Assembly (NCBI GenBank): GCA_014058105.1
Contig: JACGCM010001793.1
Location: forward strand, 806,001 to 870,000
Length of the DNA stretch: 64,000 nt
DNA from: Kingdonia uniflora
Lineage: Eukaryota; Streptophyta; Magnoliopsida; Ranunculales; Circaeasteraceae
Direction of reading: 5' to 3'
Shown here: in pieces, positions 47,819-59,345 of the stretch
Numbering within the stretch: the stretch's first letter is position 1
How the letters are laid out: each line of letters begins with the position of its first letter
Position numbers and translations under genes: made by a program
The notes under the pieces: generated by a model
What the model was told of the DNA's origin: nothing
The model's input: only the letters and a program-made list of their open reading frames with translations
Databases searched by the model: none

Positions 47819-49414
47819 ATTGCCCCCTTGCAACCGAAGTCATGAGTAACTTTGGTTGAGAAAGAATTTGCGTGTATACGGGTATATGGGTTCTGGAAGA
47901 TTGAAAATGAAGGGAGCATTATGTGGATTTGACTTAATGGAATATGTGGATATTTTATAGGGGGATGTTTGTGCATTGAATGATGATGGGAATATTTATA
48001 TACGTGACGTTTTGGGTTTTGAAAGTTTTTTCTATTTGAATGATGATGGTTGGGAAACGTAGCTACACATTAAATATTAGGGTCATATAAATTATACCTG
48101 TACCGAGGATTGTGGAAAAATACGCTGATTGTTGCAAAATTCTCTTGAAGTTTTATTGGCTATAGTGAAGACCTAAAGAATTGTTTATGAAGAGAGAAGA
48201 GATGTAAATGTTGAAATTGAGATATTTTAGAGATCAGTCCCTGGAGAAGCGGCTGAAGCTGACGAAGATTTTTACTGTATGTGGGGATTTTATCACATTG
48301 TCTTAACAGATGAAAAATGTTGGAGATGTCTCTACATCCTTGCGGAAGACATAGTTGAGGAGACAAATGCTGGGATTGGCGTAACTGCAGGGCAATTTTA
48401 CCAATATCTTGCGTAGGATTGGATTATAAAGTTAGGCCCGCTTCATCTCTGCCAACTCTACAGTGGTGGTGTTTATAGAGGACACGATTGTGGTAGTAGA
48501 GAAGGGAGACAGGGAATAGAAGTGTGCTTCTGTACCCCCATCATTTTTTAGCTCTAAGAAGACCTTCTGTTTGAAGAGTTGGTTCAATCTTTGAGTCTTC
48601 ATCTTTCATGTTCAGACTTCCTCCAAAGCTAGTTTCTGGTTAGAGTAAGATGGTGTGAAGAGAGAAGGACATCTGGTGACTTCTAATGCCTGATTTGCTT
48701 CAGAAGATTTTTTGAGTGAAACATCACTGAAGTTAGATAAACTGAAGAATTTGTTATTTTAGAGTATCTGAAAGACTTGTTATTTGCAAAGTGCCTGAAA
48801 GACTTATTATTTGTAAAGTACCTAATTTTTGAGTACCTGAAAGACTTGCTTATTTGTAAAGTGCCTAAAAGATTTATTATCTGCAAATTACCTATAATTT
48901 ATATTCGAGCTTTATAAAATTTGTTATCCAAACTCTTTGTCGAAATATATAGAATAACTCTTGAAATTGAGCTATGAGAAATTTGAAGATTTATGAATAG
49001 ACGATGAAATGTAATGTATGGGATTGGAACTTCAAAATTTGTTATAGTAATCAAGCTGTAATAATATGTTTGTAACATGAAATATGTGTAAGAATTTATT
49101 TTTGAACGGTGTGACTTAGAATTATTGGAGGAGAGAGATAACTGTAGATATTTTATAATATACAAGATTTGGAAATTTGAGCTCAGGGAGGTTGTTCTTA
49201 AATATTGTTTTTGGAAAGAATGGGCTCGATATGGAATTAGCCGAATTGACAGAGGTTGATAGGGAGATATAAGTTTAAATCATTTATCTCAAGATACCAG
49301 GGTTTCTGTTGTGAAAGAACAAAATATTATTATGAATTATGGGGGATCTAGAGCAATTTAGAAAACTATATAAATAGGGAGAAATGAGTTTTAAACAGGT
49401 GGAAGAGAATAGAA
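47819..49414. other. Element C region next to the 3' LTR, no gene recognised
   Basis: About 1.6 kb with scattered short plus-strand frames but no recognisable domain. A short imperfect repeat of GAAAGACTTGTTATTTGCAAAG and variants (about 48770-48890) occurs four times. Element A has lost the corresponding segment. Confidence 0.4.
48765..48895. repeat. Short imperfect tandem repeat
   Basis: Units of about 30-35 bases reading roughly AGTRCCTGAAAGACTTRTTATTTG, each followed by YAAAG or similar, appear at about 48768, 48790, 48832 and 48858. The array is decayed and lies within element C. Confidence 0.6.
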
Positions 49415-49768
49415 ATGGTGTGGACTCGATATGAGATAGTTCATTATGCTACTAAGGGGTGGTTGGCGATAAAGATTATTGAAGTACAGGAACAGATTTT
49501 TGGCTTGTGTGACTATGATGCTGACCTTCCAGTGACCGAGTGTTAGTTTAAAGGTTTAGACTAGATAGGTAGGGAACTTGAGTATGGACGTCGCTTCTAT
49601 GAGGAGCTATTCTGGGAAGTGATTATGGAGTCTTTAGCTCAAAAGGCAGTTGTGAGACTAATTACTGAAGAAGAGATCGAGTTAGAAAATGTGAGGATTA
49701 CTGGAGGCGAACTGATCAGGTGTGGCTCTCCAGGACATTTGGGATATTTCAGGTGTAATTATATGTGA
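49415..49768 (+). pseudogene. Unidentified 117-codon frame with two in-frame TAG stops, element C
   Basis: From the ATG at 49415 to TGA at 49766 the frame is continuous apart from TAG codons after residues 43 and 48. It begins MVWTRYEIVHYATKGWLAIK, has an acidic helical middle (YEELFWEVIMESLA) and ends CGSPGHLGYFRCNYM with two Cys and a His. It is on the strand of the antisense gene and upstream of it. No family recognised; the C/H spacing is reminiscent of, but too short for, a zinc knuckle. Confidence 0.45.
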
Positions 49769-50157
49769 GACAGTGAATTGTAATGAGAATGTAATGAGAA
49801 TGAAGTGAATGTAGTGAGGGGCGGTATAATTATATGTAATTATATGAGTTCGAATAATTATCAAAGAACTGGAATGAGAATAAGGTTTAAATATGTCCTT
49901 TATTATTACGAATGTTGTAAAAAAAATATGAATTTAAATATTTTAAAATGTTGAGAGCTTTGGAAATGATGTTAGCATTTCTATAAATAGAAAAAGCAAA
50001 AAAAATGAAAAAACAGGCATCTGATGATTTTGTCTCTGGTGAAAATGCAGGGAAAGTTTGATTACGTGTTAGTGTCGATTCATCATGGTTATGGGGAGGT
50101 CAGAGGAAGATTTGGAAAATAGAGATGAAAATATATTAAAATATAGGGCTGGGGGTA

Positions 50158-50493
50158 ATGATGGAAAGTGCTTTCACCGAAAAGGTTCCAAAACCAAGGG
50201 CAGCTCATGTGGGGCCCAATAACTGCCATCAATTAGAGAGAAAAAATATAAATAATGTTTCGTCTTCCTCATTCAAACGTTTATCAACTTCTCAAAACTT
50301 GAAGAGCAGTAAGAAAGGAAAGAGAAAAAATAGTAAAAAAAATCGTGACAAATTTATCAAGAGTGATCAACAATCAAAGCGAGAGAGAGTTGCAGAGACT
50401 GAGTCATAAAAGTGGCTATACAACAGCATTGCAAGGGAAGTATTTGGTGCTACGTCAGATTCATATTCTGACATAGAAGGCTAGTTGATGATT
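50158..50493 (+). pseudogene. Lys/Ser-rich basic frame upstream of the antisense gene, element C
   Basis: Opens MMESAFTEKVPKPRAAHVGP and contains SSKKGKRKNSKKNRDKF, a strongly basic stretch that resembles a nuclear-localisation signal. After one stop (50407) the frame continues KWLYNSIAREVFGATSDSYS to about 50480. It could be a first exon of the antisense gene at 50690 or a separate small protein. Function unknown. Confidence 0.45.
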
Positions 50494-50689
50494 TGTGATA
50501 CTTTGAATGTGCTTTAATTGAAAATACTTTTTTGTGCTATGCAAATCTAAAAAATTACTATTTACGGTAATCTTTTAAAATTTGCTTGATATATTTGTAA
50601 AAATAAGATATGAAAGATATATGGATGTGGGTGATGTATATGTAAAAGTTAATGATGGAATACCTGGACCTGTATGTAGGTCAAACGTG

Positions 50690-53600
50690 TGGAGTATTGT
50701 GTAGGATCAAACTTCATCTGTAGAGTTATAGTTGATATAGAGACGTTACTTGTAAATGAGGCATCGACCTCTGGTCGATCGGCAGAGTCAGAGAATGTAA
50801 TATCTGATAAAGAGGAAGAAGTAGGAGTTGTTCAATTTCCAGATTTCCTTAGAAAATTAGTATCCTATCCTCTGAATTCTAATGTGTTTAAAAAGTTTTG
50901 TAAAGCTAAAGCTTCTGTAGGGGGAAGATGGGCTAATATTGTAGAACATGCCGGTAGGCATTTTAGGAGTTGTATTGAAGGATCTGGGGAGGAACATTTC
51001 TTTATATTGGCAAATTTAGAGAAGGAGAAGCTAGATAGGGGTTTAGACGAATCGATCTCCTTGGAGTATTTTTGTGCTACCTTTCTCAGTTGGAGTATGG
51101 GTTGAGTTTTCCCCTTAAAAATATTGCAAAAGGGATTATGAACATCATTGAGGCATGTTCTGTTCAGTTGAATGGGAACATGTAGGAGGTAATAAATGTT
51201 TGTGAATTTTTGAATAAGTTGTGGGAAGAGGATGAGGTTCAGAGAAGGATATCCCCGGAAGATGTCTTGCAGTTTTATGGGGTAAAAAACTTTTCTGCAA
51301 GTAGAGGGGCATACTTTTTCACGAGTTCGACTCGGCCTCTTTTCATCAATCTGAATTCAACAGGTCGAACGTGAAATGGTAATCTGATATGGGTGAAGGG
51401 TGATTGCCTTCATAGAGATGATGAAGAATCCATAGAACTTCTATGTTCAACTATGAAACAAAGTAAGTATAACAATGTATAATGTATAAGACTAAAATGT
51501 TGAAATTGTATGTTGCTCTGTTGGTGCTAATATGTTGTTGATTGATAGGTCCTCAATCAAAGGTAGCGAGGTAGGAGTCTCTGTTAGATATTGTTGCCCT
51601 AAAAGGGATTGAGCTCGAGGTTGTTTTGAAAAAATTTGGCATCACTAGAACGTAACATGCTAACAGCCAGTCCGAGAAATTTCAAAAGTCTCAAACAACG
51701 AGGCTAATGATGGGCGTTGGTGGCAACAAGAAGAGGGGAGCTGATGGGGAGAGGCGAGTGGTCTTGCTCAAAGCCTTTAGAGTAGATTTCGAAGATGTGC
51801 CAGAGCCTACTATATCAAGTAAGTTGGCTCGAGCATTCCCAAAGAAGAGGATGTTGAGGCGTGGCTCGACCTCCGGTACAAGAAGAGAATGGTAGATCCT
51901 TCTTCTAAAATGATTGTGGCGAAGGTCGTAGAGAATCGACCAGATAAAGAATTTGAGCTGAAAGAGGTCGAGGAAAGGGCGAGGCTGGCAACTCGCAATG
52001 GTGAGGAGGAGATGAGCAAAATGGTAAGCTCATTGGTTTAAATATATGATGAAATTTTATATGGTAATTCGAGCTAACATTGATGTCGATGTTATTTTTA
52101 TTTGTAGGCTACTCATTTGATGAAGGAGATTTGCCTCGGAGAGGAAAAGGAGAAAGCTGAGCTTAAGAAGGGGAAGGCTGAGCTCGAGAAGAAGGTAGCT
52201 TGACTAAAAGCTGACTTGGCTAAGAAGGGGAAGAAACTGGAAGCCCTGAAGGCTTCTCATGAGGTGGAGATCAGCGAGCTGACAGTAAAGACAGGAATGA
52301 ATGTGGGGGAGGTGGTAATCTAACGTGATAGAATTGAGCGCCACCTCCTAAAAATAGGGCATTCTAAAACTGAGGTGAGCGACATTATGGCGGACACATT
52401 TATTGAGGAGGAGGAAGATGATGAGGCAGAAGATATTGTTATTGAAGTTGTAGACGGGTTAGATGGTATCTCTCCCCAAACGGTGTGAGAAAACCAAGGG
52501 GATGACAATGAGCGTCCAGAGTTAGGGAACGAGAAGATAGAGTAGAATGTTGACTCTATGATTGTATGAATGGTTTGGAATGTTGTAATCTAATAGAATA
52601 TTATTTATTGGATAAACTTCTGCAGGCTAAGATGTTATTGCTAACCTTGTTGTAGGAACTTAAGGAAAAGTGCCTCAGAATGAAAGATTTAGAGAATAAG
52701 CTCACTAAGGAGAAAGACGCCTCAGTGCCCCTGTTGTATTCGCAAGCGGAGCTACAGGTTAGGAAAAAACAATAAATATTTGACTTGTATGCTTCATTAC
52801 TTTAGAGCTACAAAGTAAAAATTAGAGTACAGAGACAGACCAAAAACATGTTAACTGTTTAGGTGCAATGACACTCAATTGTGTACAGAAAATATCAAAG
52901 TATTGAAAAAGTTATAATGTAAAGAATGTGTACCTTAAAATTTGGAGTATGTATTATTGTTCATCAAATCGAGATCATACTTCGTTAGAAATAAGCGGCA
53001 TGTATTGAGTGAGTATTCTGAATTAAACTTTATATATTGTATATGTGATGTGTAGGTTAAATTGGAGTCAGCTCGCTTGAGCAAGAAGATATGACGCATC
53101 AATGTAACCAAGAATTTGTGATAGAGTTTAATAGAATGAAAGAGACGAATGATGATAGCAAAGTTCAACATATAAAGGTATATTTCAAGTTTGTAGAGGC
53201 AACTCAAACCGCTGACGACCTCACTCCGAAGATCGAGGAAAAGGATGCTGAAATTAGTAAAGAGAAAAAAGAGCTCGCGGAGATGAAAGAAAATGCAGGG
53301 AAGCTCAAAAGCCAGAATAATACCTTGATGGTAAAGAGTAAGAAGGCCGACATGGCTTGATACCATAAACAGGCGTTAAAAAAGTCAGAAGAAGGGTTAC
53401 GTTATTTTGTGGCCAGTCTGAAAGACCAAATTATCTGTAAAACGAACGAACAAGAGTAGACTCGAGTTAATCTAGTGTGTTCCAGAAGTGAACTGGAGCA
53501 ATTGAAGAAGAAAATGGTTGAAAAAGATAGCGAGCTGAAGATAGCTCAAGATGACCTATCTAATTTAGAAGCTGCAGTTGAGTAGTTGATTGCTGCTTTG

Positions 53601-54105
53601 CCTGCTAAAGATATAAAGTTTTGATTGGTTCAAAGGAAATGTGATAAGTTGAATAAGAGGGTGGCACAATTGAAGAAGGATTTGGCCCAAGCCAATTCAC
53701 GTGCCAAAAATGTCGAGGCTGAAGAGCGCTCAAGAAAGAATAAAGGTAATGCTAAGGTCATCATTGTTCATGGGGATGTAGTTAGCCTATCAGCTCAAAT
53801 CAGAGAGCTAAAGTGAAATATAGCTCGATCTCAAGGTCATGTGCAAAAAGGAAATGAACGGTTAAGGGAGTGCCTAAGTAAGTTGGAAAATGCTCTTTCC
53901 CAAGAACAAAAATTAGAGTGGGTTATCAGAAGTAAGGAGATCTTGATAAAGAAAAAGGATAAACAATTAAAGAAATCTCTTGTTGAGGAAGATTTTGATA
54001 GGGAGCACGAAGAACTTCATGCTTAGGTGGTAGAATTGAGGGCGATGAACCAGGCTGAATCAGCTAAAGCTGGTAAGAAAGCAAAGGAGAACATCGAATT
54101 TATGT
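50690..54105 (+). pseudogene. Antisense accessory gene of element C (gypsy-type transposon domain plus coiled coils)
   Basis: Best preserved copy of the family. The N-terminal domain (50690-51470) reads VVQFPDFLRKLVSYPLNS, FCKAKASVGGRW, SLEYFCATFLS, then after a frameshift GLSFPLKNIAKGIMNIIEAC, SPEDVLQFYGVKNF and NGNLIWVKGD. This layout matches proteins annotated putative gypsy-type transposon (PF04195). A basic/charged linker (51650-52020) leads to nearly 700 codons of coiled coil (KKEKAELKKGKAELEKKV; EKDAEISKEKKELAEMKENA; KRVAQLKKDLAQANS) ending about 54105. Intron-like gaps: 52024-52107 and 52758-53055. Around ten stops. Confidence 0.75.
52024..52107 (+). other. Predicted intron in the element C antisense gene
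   Basis: Begins GTAAGCTCAT after EEMSKM and ends TTTATTTGTAG before ATHLMKEIC. Element A has the matching gap at 13766-13860 (GTAACTTC to TTTTTTGCAG). The flanking coding frames are in the same phase in both copies. Confidence 0.65.
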
Positions 54106-54109
54106 CCCA

Positions 54110-54730
54110 AAACTTATGTTTTGATCAACTCCTTAATACAATGATCCATATGTTCCTATGTATCATATTGACGTGTCCGCTGAGTGGATTGATGAGGAGG
54201 TTGAGGATTATGAGTACCGGTACCGTCACTCAAATGATTACGCGCTGGAATTTGAGGTTGAGGTCGCTATTCTTCCTCCTGTTGTTTTGAAAATCGGTGA
54301 CCTCTGCTGATTTTAGATTGAACTTTACCGCCCAAATGAATGGAAGGCTGATGTTCATGCTGAATATTTCTAGAAATAGATTTGATGTGGCTCCTTGTGG
54401 TCTCAATCAATCACGCGCAGACACCCGGGAGGCTTCTGGCAATTGATCGCGATCCCTTGTTAGAGGAGCCTATTGAGTGTCTTACAAAACTTGTAAGGCA
54501 ATCTGCATGGTTGTCATCTGGTCTTCATGTTGTTTGAGCGCTGTCAAACGGGCTTGTAGCCCGACTTCGAGCTCCTTCTCATGGAGCTCTCGACTAAGAA
54601 TTAACTAACGTTCGAGCTCATGGCGCTTCTCTGTTTTAGCGCGGAGAGTCACCCGCAGCTCTGTAAGTTGTTTTGGCTCGACTAAAAGATCGAGCTGGAT
54701 TCCGGTTGTTGGTCATTTGGAAGTGACCAT
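54110..54730 (-). pseudogene. Element C gag start
   Basis: ATG at 54730 gives MVTSK, then after a stop PTTGIQLDLLVEPKQLTELR, RELHEKELEVGLQAR and HEDQMTTMQIALQ, matching the gag start of element A. Left of about 54400 a segment conserved with A (19320-19560) follows, and then the antisense gene begins abruptly, marking the internal deletion. Confidence 0.7.
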
Positions 54731-54807
54731 GATTAAAATTTATAGTAGAGTGAATGTATGCCTTAAGATATTATAGAAATGTTTTCTTTCCCATAGAAGG
54801 CCCTAAA

Positions 54808-55433
54808 AATAATTACCTAAATCTATAAGCTCAAAATGGTTCAAAATTAGCTCTTCTACCAATGTTCCTGTGACAAAAACTAATACGAAATAAGAAATAA
54901 CACAGGTGATTTAGCGTGGAAAACCTCTTAATAGGTAAAAAACCACGACCTCGAGTTGAGGGTTTTTGTAATAGTGACTTTTATTTCTTGAGGCTGATAT
55001 CTTATTACAAGTGACCTCTCAGACTAGAAATGCTTGATCTTGTAGATAAGAAGTTTGGGTATTTGAAAATATAGAAAATGTAATATTCTTGGCAATTTCA
55101 CATATATTTTTCTGGTCCCTGTCTCTTCTGGAACTTTCACTTTATATAGGCCCTCTCCGCAATTCTTTATCATGCTGACGCACGCTCTCCGATCAACGTG
55201 ATAAGTGGTACTTAACTTAGTAACTGTTGAGTTTATAAGAGACAGGTGTCTTTGACTTGTTCATATTTTTCTGCTGAGTTCGACCCACGTTCTTCATCAA
55301 TTCGTGGCGTAGGTGCCAATACTGACTATTTATGTCACAAGTAGAATGTATGAGTCTGATATGGAGTTAGTTTAAACTGAAAATAGCTTGAATTGGGTTA
55401 GATCAAGGAATAGGACCCTATACTTTGCTTGAT
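54808..55433 (-). repeat. Element C 5' LTR (626 bp)
   Basis: Left end AATAATTACC is a mutated TGTAATGGCC; right end GGACCCTATA. Aligned over its length with 47216-47818 and 19975-20590. A TATATAAA box is expected near 55145 (read TATATAGG). Bases 54790-54807 are a decayed form of the element A primer site. Followed by ctttg. Confidence 0.88.
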
Positions 55434-55439
55434 TCTTCT

Positions 55440-56300
55440 TCAACTATACTTTAACCTTATTTATCTTCATAATGAAATGTTGAGCTTTAACCTTTTCTTC
55501 TTCCTCCTTCCTTGAAACCATCTTGTCACTAAGACTAAAAGCCATATAAAAGGGGTTTTGAGGTAAGTACCCAAGATAAACTTCAAATGGGGACTTCAAA
55601 GTGGAACCATAAATCGTCCGGTTCAAAGTAAATTGAAGACATAGTAAACTCTCTTCCCAAATGTTAGGATGGTTATAATGAAATCCCCGTAATAAGTGGA
55701 CTAAAGGTACGATTAACTATCTTTGCTTGCCTGTCAGTCTGCAGATGAAATGCGGTACTTTTTTTTAACTTAGTATCCATCATCCCCCATAACAATCTCT
55801 AGAAATACCTCAAAAAGTGGTTATCCTTATCAAAAATATTAGAAGAAGGGAGTCCAAAATACTTCCAAACGTCTCTGAAAAATAATCGTGCTGCTCAATC
55901 TCCGTTAATCGTCTTCCGGCATGGAATAAACATCTTGCTGAATCGATCTACAACCACAAACAAATAATCATTCTTACACTTGGTCATGGTCAAACCACCC
56001 ATAAAATCTATCGATATGCTCTCTCCCAAGGTTGGCTAGATATTGGTAATGGTAAGTATGGTCCTAGCTTACAATTTGAAGGCTTCGATGTATTACATAG
56101 AATCCAACTACGAACTACACGAGCAACATCCGCCTGCATCTTTGGCAAATAAACATAACGTTACAAATTTAAAAGAGTTTTCTCAACCCCAAAATGACCT
56201 GCCACCTGGGAATAATAAGCCTCTCTAATCTAATGCAAACGACCTCCACCCTCAAGAATACATAGTAGACTTTCCCAGTAAATTAAACCATCCATCAATT
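55440..56300 (-). pseudogene. Element D integrase
   Basis: Right to left: a zinc-finger/core region with stops (56300-55700) and then MNRTIYGSTLKSPFEVYLGY and FSLSDKMVSRKEEEEKVKAQ, the end of the core domain with the conserved KSPFE(V/I)xxG(Y/F) motif. Element C interrupts it at 55433; the tail continues at 47210. Confidence 0.75.
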
Positions 56301-56319
56301 TATACTTTAATGGCTTGCC

Positions 56320-57010
56320 TTACAGTAACTTCTGGTAAATCATACTGAGCTCCTTGTCATTATTATACCCTATAACATAATAAGACGAAATAATAGGCTT
56401 TATCTGCATAGCTACCAACAAAGCAGGAGTAGTTGGTAATGGGGGGCGAGATAACATGTCAGCTATTTTGTTGTCCACTTTCTTCTTATAGTTGATAATA
56501 TAGGTAAATTGCTGTAGATACGACATCCACTTCATATGGTGAGCTTGTTGTAGCTTGGACCATGTAGATAAGAACGGTAATGGTTTGTGATCGGAATGTA
56601 CCACAACCTCCTTCCCCAATAAGTATCTCTGCCAATGCTTCACTGATTGATATAATGTGTAAGAGTCTTTATTACAGATATAATAGTTGTACATTGGTCT
56701 TGTAAACATCTCAGAATGGTAGGCAACCGGATTCCCTTCCTATAACAAAATGGCCCCTAGTGCATAGTTTGACGCACCTATTTCGACCTTGAAAGGACAC
56801 TGCAAATTTTGTAATGCTAACACTGGTGCATCTATAATCTTTTACTTCATAAACTAAAAGGTATTCTTATGGTAATCATTCCATACAAACTTTACACTTG
56901 CCTTTGTCAAGGAATGCAAAGGTACTAAAATCTGTAAAAAAAAAATGTCGAATAAACTTCACTAAATACTGACAAGATCCTATAAAACTATGCACTTCCG
57001 TTACTGAATG
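56320..57010 (-). pseudogene. Element D RNase H and reverse transcriptase thumb
   Basis: From 57010: VTEVHSFIGSCQYLVKFIR (thumb), then GNPVAYHSEMFTRPMYNYYI, KHWQRYLLGKEVVVHSDHKP, KLQQAHHMKWMSYLQQFTYI, KKKVDNKIADMLSRPP. The HSDHKPL and ADMLSRPP motifs mark the RNase H end. The 129-codon RNase H frame at 56709-56320 is open. The reverse transcriptase continues across the CACTA element at 62306. Confidence 0.88.
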
Positions 57011-57360
57011 CACTACTAGAATCAGCGTCAATGGCCACTACTCTGGCCGTGGCTAATACGATTCGCCACGGGTATACCTGTGCCCAGGGTTGTGTCAACT
57101 GGTGGTATGGCTAATGCTCAAGCATGAACCTAACTGTGGCTAAGGAATCAGATATAGCCACGGGTAGTACCGTGGTTATTAATGCACATTGGATGCGTTA
57201 TAAACCGTGGCAAATGGCTCCATTGGCTACGAACTTTCCTACGAAATGTCCCGTGGCTAATACATGTCAATCTCCACCATAATTTTTGTGGCTAATGCTT
57301 TATAATTACCACTATTTGGTCTATGGCTAATACTCGCAATTAACTACAAAACTAGTCGTG
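57011..57360. repeat. Left terminus and subterminal repeats of the CACTA element
   Basis: After the terminal inverted repeat, GTGGCTAA or a one-base variant appears at about 57049, 57112, 57137, 57172 (GTGGTTAT), 57251, 57290 and 57323, mostly in one orientation. Such arrays are transposase-binding sites in characterised CACTA elements. Confidence 0.8.
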
Positions 57361-57384
57361 GGAAAACTCATTTTACAAAAAAAA

Positions 57385-57405
57385 TATTTATATATATATA
57401 TATAT
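57385..57405. repeat. TA microsatellite
   Basis: A run of about nine TA units inside the left end of the CACTA element. Confidence 0.85.
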
Positions 57406-57589
57406 ATCACATTTGTACATTTATTACAATCACTCGAAACCCAAAACCCAAAACAACAAAGACCTAAAGATGACAGATTCATACATTTGACTCAGGTTGT
57501 AAAGTCACTTTCATAAACACCTCATCCGTGTCTGCCTCAGCCTACAATGAAACACCCAATATCAAAATCAACCAATTGATTGTCATTTA

Positions 57590-58690
57590 GTTGCTTGAGC
57601 ATTGGTAGAATAAGAGAACTGTCTAAATGAAAATTAGAAACCAAAGTAGCTTGAAGGGGGTTTTCTTACAAATAACTAAGCTTGGTCATGTTCCCTAACT
57701 CTGCAGGGATCGGCCCAGTAAGGCTATTACCCTGCAAATACTTGGGTGAACATCAACCAAAAGGATGTTGGAATCAAGTAATTGGAAAATTTTCACAAAA
57801 AAAATGACTACGCAATAACTTGTATAAATGATCTAAAACTCACTGTTTGCCAGTATAATAAAGATTGCCAATAATTGGTGGAATTGGTCCAACCAACTTG
57901 ATTTCACTCAAGTCCTTGAAATAAAGAAACATTCACTTGATTTACATCTAAGAAAAAGAAAACTCCATATAAAACACAAGGAAAACAATATAACTTAAAA
58001 TATGAACACTTACAAAACAACTAGTGCTTATATTAGACCAATAACTTCTGGGATCTTTCCACTATGCTTATTTCCTTGAAGTGACCTAGTCAAAGAAACT
58101 AGAAGGATTAACAATACAAAATATCAAAGATGAAAAATAAGAACAATATTTTTAAAAAAGTATATCTCTACTATGATATGAGAACCCAACCAAAAAGTAA
58201 AGAAACTGTCAACAATATTACAAACTAAAAATAATAACTTACAGGGTAGCGACTTGCAAAAATTAGCTCAATTAGGAATTTCTCCAGACATTTGGTTGTA
58301 CGAGATGTCTCTGAAAGTGAAAAGACGATTCTGAATTTATATAAGAAAATTTGAAGCATGCAAAGGAGTATGTATTGACCAATAATAAGAGCAAAGTGAA
58401 TACTAACAAGATCTCAAAACTAGTGAAATTTCCAATATTATCGGGAATCCTGCCAGCCATTATTTCCTCGTACATACTATCAATTACAAATGTAAAGTTG
58501 AACAAATAGAATATTATAGTCTTGTAGATGAGATGTAGCATAGGCATGAAAGTGGAATTTATTTATTTACATAAACGCTTACAAGTACAAAAGACCAGTC
58601 AATTGGCACATATCAGGGGATAAACTTCCAGTAAGTGACTTGCCACTCAACCCCTTATAAAATGAAGCGCATAACCTCCTCAATCTGAGA
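57590..58690 (-). pseudogene. Captured ERECTA-like receptor kinase (LRR exons with introns)
   Basis: Right to left, separated by intron-like AT-rich gaps: LTGSLSPDMCQLTGLLYL (58655-58590), AGRIPDNIGNFTSFEIL (58460-58408, followed by a GTTAGT donor), DISYNQMSGEIP (58310-58270), SLQGNKHSGKIPEVIGLI (58090-58030), LSEIKLVGPIPPIIGNLYY (57915-57850), LQGNSLTGPIPAELGNMTKL (57745-57680), LNDNQLV (about 57600). These follow in the same order as consecutive leucine-rich repeats of ERECTA-like 1, a receptor that controls stomatal and organ patterning. Introns are kept, so genomic DNA was captured. No transmembrane or kinase part is present. Confidence 0.85.
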
Positions 58691-58897
58691 GACTTATGAG
58701 TAAAATAGAAATTAACATTAACACCGTGTCTATAGAAACTAATATTTAAAAATCATTACAATCGTGATGGAAACCACACCTATAAAAAGGTTCTCTAACT
58801 ATTATCAAACAAGTAATGTGGTTTTACTCTAACTTTTGCACTTTTTTTTTTTCAGAAATAAAGTAACAATAATCAGCATACCACAAATGAATTATTC

Positions 58898-59345
58898 TCA
58901 AGAAGCTTTGAGTAGCCAACCATCAAGGGAATGTAAATTAGAGCTTGTTGCTGTTCTTTTTAGTAAGGCTATCCATGGCTTTGCCTTCTCTCTGAGCTCA
59001 AACTCTTGGGTCTTTCCAGTTGAAGTCTTTGGTAAGTCCTCAAAAACTATAGTTCGGGGAGCCATATAATACGGCAAACAATCTCGACAAAATTTAATTA
59101 TCTCTTCGATATTACCATTATAGCCATCTTTCAACTTTACAAATGCACAAGGTGTCTCCCCCCAATGATCATCTGGTTGTGCAACAACAGCAGCATCAAG
59201 CACTGCTGGATGACTAAATAAAATAGATTCCACCTCAATTGTGTTTATATTCTCACCCCTAGAGATAATAATGTCTTTAGAGCGGTCGTTAAGCTCTATA
59301 TAGCCGTCAGAATGCTTCATACCGGGATCCCCACTTCGAGAAGCA
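58898..59345 (-). pseudogene. Captured acyl-activating enzyme, C-terminal domain
   Basis: The 140-codon frame is open: [20 protein letters not shown], then RGEN (GGEN in relatives), [40 protein letters not shown] and [11 protein letters not shown], including the catalytic Lys. It is the C-terminal AMP-binding domain of plant acyl-CoA ligases of the AAE1/benzoate-CoA ligase type. It ends [12 protein letters not shown] without a clear peroxisomal SKL/SRL signal. The adenylation core is absent, so it is a fragment. Confidence 0.88.

Larger units (their letters stand above)
47216..55433 (-). mobile_element. Element C: Tat-lineage retrotransposon lacking pol, same family as element A
   Basis: Two LTRs (47216-47818 and 54808-55433) in the minus orientation enclose, right to left, a degenerate primer site, a gag start, and then directly the antisense gene and its upstream region. 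Protease, reverse transcriptase, RNase H, integrase and the tandem array are gone. The target duplication ctttg occurs at 47211-47215 and 55434-55438, so both ends are genuine. It inserted in the integrase of element D. Confidence 0.92.

Noticed and set aside
57590..58690. Genuine ERECTA-like gene
   Set aside because: Only some LRR exons are present, with stops, no kinase domain, and inside a transposon with a target duplication.
58898..59345. Functional acyl-activating enzyme gene
   Set aside because: Only the C-terminal domain is present, without the adenylation core, and it lies between CACTA ends next to other gene fragments.
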